DNA of 64,000 nucleotides from the NCBI GenBank assembly GCA_022496805.1, contig CM040093.1, forward strand, positions 2,501 to 66,500, read 5' to 3'. A program made the translations under genes and the position numbers. This stretch comes from Pohlia nutans (lineage: Eukaryota > Streptophyta > Bryopsida > Bryales > Mniaceae). Within the stretch, counting starts at the first letter, position 1. Each line of letters begins with the position of its first letter. Positions 55,563 through 64,000 of the stretch are shown here, piece after piece. The notes beneath the pieces are model-generated. The model was not told the origin of the DNA, did not search any database, and worked only from the letters and a program-made list of their open reading frames with translations.

Positions 55563-56850
55563 AGAAAAGCAAATCGAGGAACCACCAACTGACCACCGAC
55601 CCGTGAAGCTGTACCCATTCATTGATAGTTGGATCCATGGTTTCGTATTCAAAGGTGAATCGAAGCCGAGCGCAGTTTTCCGCTGCGACCAGAAGGTCAC
55701 CACATGGGCCATGTCACGGAAGGATATGGCAGGAAGCACGGCCGTCATTGTCCCCCACCTCTCTAAGGACAAGCGGATCCACTCCCCGATTGGCCTAAAT
55801 GTCGTCGAACTTCAAGGCCTTGACAACGAGACAGCTATCATGGTGGTGGAGGAGAAGCTCCCAAAGTCCGAGCGAATTATGACGTATGGACTGATCCTGG
55901 ACCTGTGCAAGCTTAGCCTGGAACAGTGTGAATCCCTCACTGCGAGAGGATACATGTTCTTCCCGGAGGACAGGACGCTCTGGACTCCTCAACATCTTCA
56001 GTCGCAGTGGGACCAAATCGAGGAGGCACGCGCTGATTCTGCACCTTCTGCTCCAGGTCCAGCGCAGGCTCGGACTGACCCCGCTCCTCCCAAGAAGAGA
56101 GGCACAAAACGAAAATCCGCCTTGGGCACTGACGGGGAAATTGTGGTGCCTGTCGTGGGGAAGCCCAAAAAAGGCAAGGCTGATGAGAAACTTACCCTTC
56201 AGCAGTGTGTGACAATGTCAGCTTCGGATATTGAGAAGCTCGACAAGTCCAAGCAGACTGAGATGAAAAACTTGTATAGCCAGGCATTCGAACCACTGTA
56301 CAAGTGGGGCCACGAGAAGCTGAAGGATGACAACGATAAGGAAATCATTGTGCACTACTCAAAGCTGCACAGGGCCCCTCCAAGTACCTGCGTCTACCGC
56401 AGACTTATTAAGGACAGGTTAAAAGCCTTGACGAACCAGGCGCGCATTGCTCCGAGGTACAGTGGAACAGATAGAGAAATTACTGTACTTCTACTGAAGA
56501 GGGGACCGTATGGAGATTAAAAACTTGTAGGGTTCTTGACAAGTCCTCCGGAGAGGCATCAAATAAAGAGCTCTACAAACTTCTACATTATTGGGGGTCA
56601 GTATACGGTTCAGTGCTACAGAAATCTCGTCGAGAGTGGCGAAATTGATGACGCTGATAAAGCCAAGGCGTCCACGTTCTCAATCATTCCAGTGTAGGTG
56701 CCCAAGACTGACCACATCAAGCTCATGCTTCTCTCGCGCGTACTAAACCAGGATATGGCTGGCCCGCAAAAGGAGCACACATTCATGATGCAGGTGCTGA
56801 ATGCCCGAATCAAGTGGAAAGAGATGAATTGTCCCAAGCCATCTTCACAA

Positions 56851-57017
56851 GTACGCTAGCACCCTCAGGAATTCCTGGTAAAACTGTATTCCCTCCCCAT
56901 GGACTGCGCTCTAGCCTCTGAGAACCTTCCTCAAATTTACTATCATCGGGAGATCTCCCGATGACAACAAGCTCATTCGAGAGCGCTACTAACACCTCTT
57001 CTGTGTCTCGTATGCAG
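56851..57017 (+). other. Intron 2 of the unknown gene, one palindrome
   Basis: A perfect palindrome CATCGGGAGATCTCCCGATG lies at 56944-56963, about 55 bp before the acceptor. Confidence 0.8.
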
Positions 57018-58370
57018 GACTTTATTCCTGCTCTCGCATCGATCTTCACAAACGTGAAGGACTCAGAGCTAAAGGACTGCAAGATTCCCCTACTCTTTAC
57101 TGAGGACGACAGCGCAGTCGACCGATGGGTGGAGATTGAAAAAGAGTACATCAAGGGGAAGCTGCCAGATGCGCAAGGGAATGTGCAGAAGAACTATGAC
57201 TTGAAGCGCAAGCCCTTTCTCCAGCATGACTTGAAAGCGCTATACGGCTTGCGCTCAGAGGATATCCACTACCTTGCTGACCTTGTGGAGAGAAAAGAAA
57301 TCTCTGTGAAGAGCTCCAAGGCCACCAAAGGTGATAAAGTGGCAAGAATACCGTCTCTTCTTGCAGTAGGAACCAGGGAGCGACTGGTCAGGCTAATGAA
57401 GAACGAGTTGATGAACCACTTTTTGAAGTGGGAGCTTCCAAGCTGTAAGAGCACATACGTTATGTATTCTTCGCGGGACTGGGAGGACTTTGCCAAGGAG
57501 AAGTCCATCACTCGTGCGGAGCTGGAGAGCTGGTTGGATAAGGCGTATGCGTCGACTGTGGGAAAGAAGTGGTTGGACGACCGGAACAGGAACCTGAACA
57601 AGACGTCTGATCCGAAGGACTTACCTGACATGGTCAAGGTGATGTGGGACGCACACATATACGCAACGAAGCAAGCGGAGGTTGCATCGGACATCCAGAG
57701 CAAGTTTGCGAGGAAGTACAAGTGCGTAGTATTGGACAGGCTTAGGCCCGACATTGCTGGCCTGATAGGAAGTGAAGATGTGTTTCAATGGAGAGGAGGG
57801 GGGAAAACACACCTGTTCTTCTACTTCCTGTTTGATGCAAAGGACGACATGCCAGTGAAAACAGAGGTGCTGGACGAGAGCAAGATGAATCGTATATTTG
57901 AACCTCTGGAGGGCAGTGAACGAAACGGGTCACTCTTTGCTCGCTCAGGGGCAGTGCTCTTCACAGACGCGGCGGGATTCCATGCTATAGTATTGCACAT
58001 GGAATCCCGCCTGCGGACATCAAAGCAGAAGGTGTGGAACTGGCATGTGGTCCACTATGTTCCCTCCCGCGAGGACGGATTTCCCGACCCCGATGTCGGT
58101 ACTTCCTACGTCGTGTACATAATTTTCTGCTTCGGACATGTGGCGAAGTAGTCGACGCAGCTCAACTTCCGGGATTATTTTTGTGGGAAGACCGCCATGG
58201 ACGCAGTGTACCTGGCCAAGGACATTACGGAAAATATCCAGCAATGGAAACGAAGTGGTCGACCAACGATAAAGCTGGCCGCGCTTTGTACTCTCTTCGA
58301 GCCGCACCTCAAAGAGAATATGGTACTTGTAAATGTCAACGGCGGGGCTCACTTCACCCACCTTGGACTT

Positions 58371-58623
58371 GTAAGTTTGCTGTCTGCACCCCTTGGACTC
58401 TGTAAGAATGAGAGGCCATCGTGGGATCCCTCGATGGACCGGTCTCGTTTAGAATGATGGTAAGGGGGTTTCAAATCATCGAGGGATCCCCCGATGGACC
58501 TGGCAGTTTACACCAGGCTCTCTTACACTTTTGAACCATTCGCCATGATATTGAACTTTCCATTTGGTTAGAGTGTGCTGTTCTTATTACATCACTTCTG
58601 ACTTCCCGTCTGCATGTCTACAG
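58371..58623 (+). other. Intron 3 of the unknown gene, two palindromes
   Basis: Copies CATCGTGGGATCCCTCGATG at 58417-58436 and CATCGAGGGATCCCCCGATG at 58477-58496 lie 60 bp apart, each followed by GACC. Confidence 0.85.
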
Positions 58624-59265
58624 GAAAACCTGACCATGGTTCTCAAACTTGTCTTCTCTGAAGATGAGAAGGAACTGGCTCAGAGAACGTCGAAGCAAAT
58701 CTGGGACATACTGTACAAGGATTCAGTTGCCCCAGACGTCTTGCTACTCGAAGGTGGGGAGGATGGTAGTGACAGAGATAGTGAGGGCACCCATGAAGAG
58801 GGTGGTGATGAAGGTGGTCAGGATGACACACAACAAGGCCGGGAACGCACTCCGGATGATGAGTCCGAAACCGACTCTAATGAGACGCTGGATCCGCCGT
58901 CTGTGCCAGAAGACTCTATCAACGATACATCTCTAGCAGGGCAAGATTTGGAGGCTCTTGAGAGGGAGACGCAAATGGAGGTTGTTGAGGATACCACTTC
59001 AGTAGGTTCCAAAGAGTAGCTAGGCCCTCGCACCTCGGTAGAGCTTTAGCACTGCTCACTGGGTTAATTTCCAACACATTGTAATATTATTGTATCATTT
59101 TACTCAATCCAAATTCTCCTGGACTGCAGCTTTTCATACCGATAATAGTGTACTGCGCTCATATTGCACTCCCAAGTCGTCTATGGTGGTGCTGCGTCGG
59201 GGGATTCCACGATTGACCAATCTCACGTTGGGGACTCCTCCACGCCATGAAGCGATCAAGCCGCC

Positions 59266-59982
59266 ATGTCACGCAACACCAAGGACCTAGCCTGGTCCTT
59301 GGTGGATATGAAAATATCATCGGGGGATCCCCCGGTGGAGGACGCAACGCCATCTCATCAGCGAGAGGCTCAGGATCCTGAAGGTGGCGCGGGACATCGG
59401 GGACAGGATGCTGAGGAGCTGCACGAATATCCCATGAATGTCGAACTGCATTCTACGGTTCCGCAAAGGGATGCTGCGGAACAAGCACGAGTTCTTGCGG
59501 AAGCAGACGGGCATGCGGAGGAACCGAAGCGGGATGCTGCGGACCTGGAAGGGTTTCCTCGTCTTGAAGAGGGTGAGACTGAGAGAAGAGTAGGTGGTCC
59601 TCAGCATGCACGGTGCATCCCATCATCGGGAGATATCCCGATGTTAGAAGCCAATCCAGCTGATCCACTGGATCTCCTCGTTACTGACGAGGGCGCTGAT
59701 GACATTTCGCTCATCCTTCCTATTGTGATCCCATCCTGCCCCCCGCCTCAGAGTACATTTCCCGAAGAGACCCGTCAGTCGCATCTGAAGGCACCCGTCA
59801 TGAACGAAGATGTTGTTGACGACACTTTGCAGGATTTGGACGCGTTCAGCCCGGAGAAGAAGACATGTGACGCGGAAGTCAAGGACTGTGACGATGTCAA
59901 GGACTGTGACGCGGAAGTCAAGGACTGTGACGATGTCAAGGACTGCGACGCGGATGATGAGGACCCAGACCTGGATTTATAA
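59266..59982 (+). CDS. Acidic low-complexity ORF, 238 aa, doubtful
   Basis: An ATG-initiated frame, Glu/Asp/Ala-rich, ends in a 39-bp tandem repeat (about 59866-59955) encoding CDAEVKDCDDVKD. Two palindromes fall inside it (59318-59337 and 59624-59643), which is exceptional, because elsewhere they avoid coding sequence. It may therefore be a decayed or spliced region rather than one exon. No family recognised. Confidence 0.35.
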   Translation: MSRNTKDLAWSLVDMKISSGDPPVEDATPSHQREAQDPEGGAGHRGQDAEELHEYPMNVELHSTVPQRDAAEQARVLAEADGHAEEPKRDAADLEGFPRLEEGETERRVGGPQHARCIPSSGDIPMLEANPADPLDLLVTDEGADDISLILPIVIPSCPPPQSTFPEETRQSHLKAPVMNEDVVDDTLQDLDAFSPEKKTCDAEVKDCDDVKDCDAEVKDCDDVKDCDADDEDPDLDL

Positions 59983-59999
59983 GGCTCCCGGACAAGGCA

Positions 60000-60443
60000 A
60001 TGGCGGAGGTATCCACTGAGCTTGATCCTGTCGTGGAGGACTTGAAATCTAGTCACCTCCGGGATGTTGAGAAGCTAGTGTTGCGGAAGGGGATGAAGCA
60101 GTTGCAACGGTCCCTTCAGCCGGCCCTTCCCTTGGGAACTGCATCGGGCCCCCCGATCACACGAAGCAAGGGTAAGAGAGGGCCTAGCACCGGAACGAGA
60201 GTCAAGAAGGGCACTGAGTGGAAGGTTAAGGGAAAAGGCACTGTAGCGAAACTTCCTGTGAGTATCAGGGATCAGGTAATTGAACACATGTTCCAGCAAA
60301 GGAATTACTGCCCCCCCTCTCGCAACGCTAAGTATCTTCAAGCAGTTAGAGAGGCTCACGAGTTCGTCTACAAGGACTATGTTGGTAGCATCCCATTTAC
60401 TAATAATTTTGAAATAAAACCATTACCAGATGCTGACGTCTAA
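60000..60443 (+). CDS. Basic small ORF, 147 aa, unknown
   Basis: The ATG at 60000 is 18 bp after the previous stop. Residues 50-85 are strongly basic (TRSKGKRGPSTGTRVKKGTE). The end is more globular (NAKYLQAVREAHEFVYKDYV). It may be an exon of the preceding or following gene: a strong donor-like GTGAGT occurs at 60257, but no phase-compatible partner was found. Its 3' end overlaps the likely first exon of the two-HAD gene by 14 bp. Confidence 0.4.
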   Translation: MAEVSTELDPVVEDLKSSHLRDVEKLVLRKGMKQLQRSLQPALPLGTASGPPITRSKGKRGPSTGTRVKKGTEWKVKGKGTVAKLPVSIRDQVIEHMFQQRNYCPPSRNAKYLQAVREAHEFVYKDYVGSIPFTNNFEIKPLPDADV

Positions 60444-62386
60444 GGCCGGGAACTTTGCTGTAATTGTCCAGCCCGATCGCAATTCATCGGTTGTCCAAGA
60501 TTCGAATTTGGACGCCCGTGCGAAAGGTATCTAGACAGACTATATTTGTGTAGGAGTCATATGTATATCCACAGACTTGTTTTACCCTCAGAAAATGTAC
60601 ATGTCCTCAGATTGGAAGAGTTTAGTACGTATAGTGTCCGCCGTAGGCGCTTGAGGAATTTATTGCACATCTGTATCGAGGGATCTTCCGATGCTGAATT
60701 CTGATCATACCTATATTTTTGTTGGTTTTGCAGAGCCCCGTCTCCCTTCCTCCATTCCAGAAAAGGTGATCGGAAAGGTACCCCTTCGAAGGTATTCGGT
60801 TGTACTAGACTTAAATGGGGTTCTCATTTACCGTGGGAGGTATGTAGCGGGCAGAGAGCGCTCTGTAAAGCTAAGACCTGGCTGCTCTGCTTTCCTGGAC
60901 TGGCTTTCTTCTCAAGCACTGGTATCCTTTTGGACCAGCATCGCGGACAAGAATATTTCTCGAGTGGTCGATGTTGTTCTTCAGGGTACTCCCTTGAAGC
61001 GAGAGGGTGTGCAGGTTCTTAGCCAAAGCAATTGCACTCGTTCGTCATACGTGGAGTCGTCAAATCCACACAAGCCGTTCTTTCTGAAGAATCTTAATGT
61101 CTTCGCTAAGTTGCTGGGATTGGAGTCCGTTGAGGATGTCCTACTAGTGGATGATAGTCCACAGAAGAACCTTCTCAACGATGTTTATAGCGCTGTCCAC
61201 CCCCCGACCTGGTCCAGTGATGATGGGGATAGGTTTATTACCATGCAGCTGCAACCGTGGCTGGAGGGTCTATTCAGATCAAGCAAAGTTGTCACAGAGT
61301 ATGTGAAACGGGCCCCGCTTCCAGGTGGTCAGTTACCAGTGGACCGATCGTCGGACTTGGCAGTTCAGATTTTGAGGGGCGTTGCAGTATAGTTCAAATG
61401 ACTTTGGATTTTCGACATCTCATTTTATTCAGAGTTCTTTATTATCCAATGTACTTTTCTCTCTCATGACCATGTAATGAAGCTGTAGCACGCTCATCTT
61501 TGATAGCAAATTCAATTACGGAGTTCCTCTGGTTTTGCAATTGTCTTTGTGAATTTAGTGGAGTTTTGGAACTTTGAACTTGTTTTGTTGTTGATTCGCT
61601 TTGCTGTGGTAATACATTTTTAGTTCAATTGTGACGACCTCTGTGTGCCATGGCGTTGGGTGGCACCATCGAGATATCCCCCGATGAACTATGTTAGCAA
61701 ATTCGTCGTTTACAAACATCGGAAGATCCCCCGATGTTTTGTCTTTGTAAAAATGTCCTGATATTTGTATTTCAACTGTGCAGAAGGCGATAGTTCTCTC
61801 AGTGAATGGCGTTCTGTGCTTCGAGGATTATAAAGGATTCAGCCCGCCGTTGCTGGACTTAGCGAATGTCATTTGCCGTCCTGGAATTCGACCTTTCTTT
61901 CGAATGCTTCTGGAAGTTTTCCACGTCGGAATATGGTCATGTATGCCCCCATCCCGCTTGGACCTTGTCTTAGCGCATCTACTTCCAGTGGAGCTTAGAT
62001 CGCAGTTGCTTTTTGTGTATGGTCAGGACAAGTGTGTTCGACAGAAGCCTTATCCATTCTTCCAGAAGTTGCTGCAGCGACTTACAATGGGTACTAAAAC
62101 TCGTAGGTTTTGCAAACCGGGTAATGTTCTCATGGTAGATGATTGTGAATGGAAGAATGTAATGAATGGAAATCATTCCTGCTATTTCCCGATTCCTTGG
62201 AAGGGTGAAATGCACCTACCTAATCCGCGAAACGTCATACCAGACGTCTGCACAGCCTTACTTCCATTCATTATGGATTTGGTTCATTATGACTCCGTTA
62301 CTGAGTTCCTCCAGAACACACCTATAGATGGGAAATTATGTAGGAGATCACTTAGGCAATGGTACACCAGTAGGGTAGAGCAATAG
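60430..62386 (+). CDS. Two-domain FCP1/HAD-like protein, three exons, ~450 aa
   Basis: Exons 60430-60526, 60734-61386 and 61784-62386 join with phases 1 and 0 (borders GTATCT/TTGCAG and GTATAG/GTGCAG). Exon 2 carries an FCP1-like domain: VVLDLNGVLIYRG, a CT-containing SQSNCT, HKPFFLKNL and LLVDDSPQKNLL. Exon 3 repeats the plan: IVLSVNGVLCF, YGQDKC, KPYPFF and LMVDDCEWKNV. FCP1-type phosphatases use a DxDx motif. Domain 1 has DLN, which as I recall is common in a plant subgroup; domain 2 has SVN and lacks the nucleophilic Asp, so it is probably inactive. No disruption is present. If exon 2 does not splice to exon 3, the frame would stop two codons later and the second domain would be a separate gene. 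Confidence 0.72.
60527..60733 (+). other. Intron 1 of the HAD gene, one palindrome
   Basis: TATCGAGGGATCTTCCGATG lies at 60674-60693, about 40 bp before the TTTTGCAG acceptor. Confidence 0.72.
61387..61783 (+). other. Intron 2 of the HAD gene, two palindromes
   Basis: Copies lie at 61667-61686 (CATCGAGATATCCCCCGATG) and 61717-61736 (CATCGGAAGATCCCCCGATG), 50 bp apart and just upstream of the acceptor. Confidence 0.72.
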
Positions 62387-62613
62387 ACATTACATACAGT
62401 TTGTCAGTTACAATCTCGTGGCCATGTGTACTGGACGTATTAGTGGCACTTTGATGGGCCGTTCAGTCGAATGACTTTCATGACAATACCTCTTATTCAT
62501 GTAACTCATTTTTGTAATGTAAATGACTATTTCAGCATCTTTCTTCGTCGATAACTCTTTTTCTTCTTCTTTCATCGGTCTATGTGTGTTATTTGTATTG
62601 TTATATTACTTAG

Positions 62614-62846
62614 TTTGTCCATACATTTTCACTCATGCAATTATGAGATGACTGTTGTTCTTCCGGAACAGCACTATATCGGGAGATCTCCTGATCCAAA
62701 CATTCAAATCATACATTATTCATTACATTACTTTGTCCATACATTTTCACTCATGCAATTATAAGATGACATTTGTTCTTCCGGAACAGCACTATATCGG
62801 GAGATCTCCTGATCCAAACATTCAAATCATACATTATTCATTACAG
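62614..62846. repeat. Right subterminal array, 118-bp period, two palindromes
   Basis: Two tandem copies of a unit contain TTTGTCCATACATTTTCAC, TTCTTCCGGAACAGCAC and the variant TATCGGGAGATCTCCTGATC (62677 and 62795). It mirrors the left array in content and in distance from the terminus. Confidence 0.9.
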
Positions 62847-62890
62847 TGGGGCATGGTTTTACTAAGGCCCTTTCATTTTCCTTTGCTTTT

Positions 62891-62949
62891 TCTGGACTCC
62901 TCATAGTCCAGAATTCAATGAATAGTCCAGAAATAGTTAAATATGGCAT
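62891..62949 (-). repeat. Right terminal inverted repeat and subterminal motifs
   Basis: The 26-bp repeat occupies 62924-62949. Internal to it, TCTGGACT at 62891-62898 and AGTCCAGA at 62905-62912 form a hairpin, and AGTCCAGA recurs at 62924-62931 within the terminal repeat. Confidence 0.85.
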
Positions 62950-62958
62950 TTGTCCGAA

Positions 62959-63984
62959 TCAACTCCAACTATCAACCATTCTCTGTTGATTTTTTGTTGC
63001 TCTGGACACATATTTTCTAGTAGTGTCGTCCTCGCTCTCCTCCAGATTCCCCTCCCGGGTCCTTGGCAGCTCCCGGTCTATGACCTCCCGGCGGCTCTCC
63101 AATTGCTCTCTCTCCTTGGCCGTGAGGAGTCCGTGCTGTGCATACAAATGATAAACAAAAGGGGTTAGAGGACATCCCTTTTTGTTTCCAACTTTGAGCG
63201 CTTCGCGGAGTACCAGCTCGTGCACGATAAGTCCCCACTCGGTTTTCCGGTTGTTCAAGTAGGCCTCGTAAATGGCCTTCATCAATTTGATCGTGCAGGT
63301 GGTGGGTTTGTCCGGGCTCAAGATAGGCACCAAAAACCGCAGCAGGCGCCTCTCCCGGTCGTCCTTGCAATCCTCCACCCGGAAACCGTCCTTCTCTGAA
63401 ACCGGTTTAGAAAACCTTGCCTTCACCCATCCGGAATCCTGCTTGCTCTTGTCATATCCGAACGGGCTGTTAGGGAACTTGTACGTCACGCGCCAAAGCT
63501 TCGAGTTCCACTTCCTCCACTGCCCCCGGATTTCACTATCCCGGAATTCCGCCACCACCTGGTTTCCACCTAACTCCTGCAACATAGCATCACTGTGGAG
63601 GTCCCATGGTAGGTACATCAATTCCTCACACCCAATTCTGCGCAAATCCCTCCGGAGCTGCTCACTATGTCCCGCATTGGTCGGGATAACCGGGCGCACC
63701 AACTTCTCCGGAACCGGCAGTCCGAGCCTCCAATCGTCCTTCCGTCCCATCGCTGCTGGCTCCAAAACTTCCTTCCCTCGATTGCGCGCGCTCCGCCTAA
63801 GCTCCCGGAATACTTGCTCGCCGCCCGGTCGCTCTCCCTCTTCTCTCACAGCATCTAGAAACACAAAAATCTGGTGCAGGGGTGGACTGGAAACACTATG
63901 CGAAAATGAACAGTGAACCGCCCTAATTAAAGCCGCCCATTTCAAGGCGCGAAACGTGGCCGAGTCCACCCCTGACCCGTCCAT
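62959..63984 (-). CDS. Hypothetical protein, 341 aa, probably element-encoded
   Basis: An intact frame from an ATG at 63984 stops at 62959, ten bases outside the right inverted repeat. The N-terminal 100 residues are basic. The middle contains WRKWNSKLWRVTYKFPNSP and GWVKARFSKP. The C-terminal half has a helical core (LLRFLVPILSPDKPTTCTIK, EWGLIVHELVLREAL, FVYHLYAQHGLLTAKE), reminiscent of gag- or ORF1-like proteins of plant elements. The tail is charged. I cannot assign it. The frame may extend beyond the window end, and it shows no UBN2 gag features, so it is not obviously the missing gag of Copia 2. Confidence 0.55.
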   Translation of the reverse strand: MDGSGVDSATFRALKWAALIRAVHCSFSHSVSSPPLHQIFVFLDAVREEGERPGGEQVFRELRRSARNRGKEVLEPAAMGRKDDWRLGLPVPEKLVRPVIPTNAGHSEQLRRDLRRIGCEELMYLPWDLHSDAMLQELGGNQVVAEFRDSEIRGQWRKWNSKLWRVTYKFPNSPFGYDKSKQDSGWVKARFSKPVSEKDGFRVEDCKDDRERRLLRFLVPILSPDKPTTCTIKLMKAIYEAYLNNRKTEWGLIVHELVLREALKVGNKKGCPLTPFVYHLYAQHGLLTAKEREQLESRREVIDRELPRTREGNLEESEDDTTRKYVSRATKNQQRMVDSWS

Positions 63985-64000
63985 TCCCTACCCGGTTTCC

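Larger units (their letters stand above)
54563..59019 (+). pseudogene. Unknown ~1029-codon gene, four exons, three nonsense codons
   Basis: Exons are 54563-54615, 55563-56850, 57018-58370 and 58624-59019. The introns have GTAAGT/CTGCAG, GTACGC/ATGCAG and GTAAGT/CTACAG borders, and all phases agree (2, 0, 0). Exon 2 begins with EKQIEEPPTDHRP and contains a basic Pro-rich linker (PPKKRGTKRK) after FPEDRTLWTPQHL. Exon 3 holds compact segments such as LKALYGLRSEDIHYLADLVE and WNWHVVHYVPSREDG. Exon 4 is acidic and ends VEDTTSVGSKE. In-frame stops are TAA at 56518-56520, TAG at 56695-56697 and TAG at 58149-58151, with the frame continuing beyond each. I recognise no family. The nuclear-looking basic linker and acidic tail suggest a DNA- or chromatin-associated protein, but that is a guess. 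Confidence 0.68.
38335..62949. mobile_element. Candidate giant DNA transposon, 24.6 kb, 26-bp TIRs
   Basis: A 26-bp sequence beginning ATGCCATATTTAACTATTT lies at 38335-38360, and its exact reverse complement lies at 62924-62949. All copies of the 20-nt palindrome I found in the window fall between these ends. The first and last lie about 105 and 109 bp inside the repeats. Both ends carry extra TCTGGACT/AGTCCAGA motifs and a tandem array containing the palindrome. The interval holds a DUF7869-type gene, an unknown large gene, a two-HAD gene, a satellite block and a nested hAT insertion. I found no target-site duplication and the two flanks do not join into one obvious element. The boundary call therefore rests on the inverted repeats and the palindrome distribution. 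Confidence 0.62.

Noticed and set aside
62959..63984. This ORF as the missing N-terminal gag of Copia 2
   Set aside because: It has no UBN2-type motifs and does not join in frame to the gag remnant at 38334.

Overview
The window looks like nuclear DNA of a streptophyte, most probably a non-seed land plant. The reasons are plant-type telomere repeats (CCCTAAA), Ty1/Copia elements with a tRNA-iMet-type primer site, a plant LINE, a PIF/Harbinger-type MITE, hAT and DUF7869-type proteins, and intron-containing genes with GT/AG borders. The species cannot be fixed from the sequence. The window is mostly mobile DNA; few genes look like ordinary host genes.

Layout. 1-9487 is subtelomere-like. A 3704-bp unit is present twice in tandem (the first copy is cut by the window start), with further partial copies. 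Each unit holds a 175-bp satellite, and units are joined by CCCTAAA arrays. The C-rich strand reads 5'->3', as at a left chromosome end. 10914-15423 is a decayed LINE (minus). 17687-19204 is a protein kinase gene (minus). 19614-20087 is a Harbinger-like MITE. 21072-22672 is a Tc1-type (DD34E) transposon with perfect TIRs. 22800-28778 is a complete but inactivated Copia element carrying an F-box-like frame on its antisense strand. 29.5-32.1 kb holds small genes, including a two-exon membrane protein gene. About 33.7-38.3 kb is a 5'-truncated second Copia element, also with an antisense frame (viroplasmin-like).

The main discovery candidate is 38335-62949. This 24.6-kb interval is bounded by 26-bp perfect inverted repeats. 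It contains every one of about 32 copies of a 20-nt palindrome (consensus CATCGGGAGATCTCCCGATG) seen in the window; none was seen outside. Palindrome arrays begin about 105-110 bp inside each end. Inside are a DUF7869-type gene (putative RNase H-fold transposase, minus), an unrecognised ~1029-codon four-exon gene (plus), acidic and basic small ORFs, and a three-exon gene for a protein with two FCP1/HAD-like domains (plus). All six introns that can be modelled in these three genes contain the palindrome. A 103-bp satellite array fills the middle and has been split by a 6.2-kb hAT-type insertion with an 8-bp target duplication. The hAT insertion encodes a 1028-aa transposase and a divergent second gene. 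I read the interval as a giant DNA transposon, now partly decayed by nonsense codons. No target-site duplication was found, so a rearranged or composite origin remains possible.

How the parts would work together is inference. The DUF7869 protein could be the transposase, and the palindromes and terminal TCTGGACT motifs could be protein-binding or recombination sites. The unknown gene and the HAD pair would be cargo or accessory functions.
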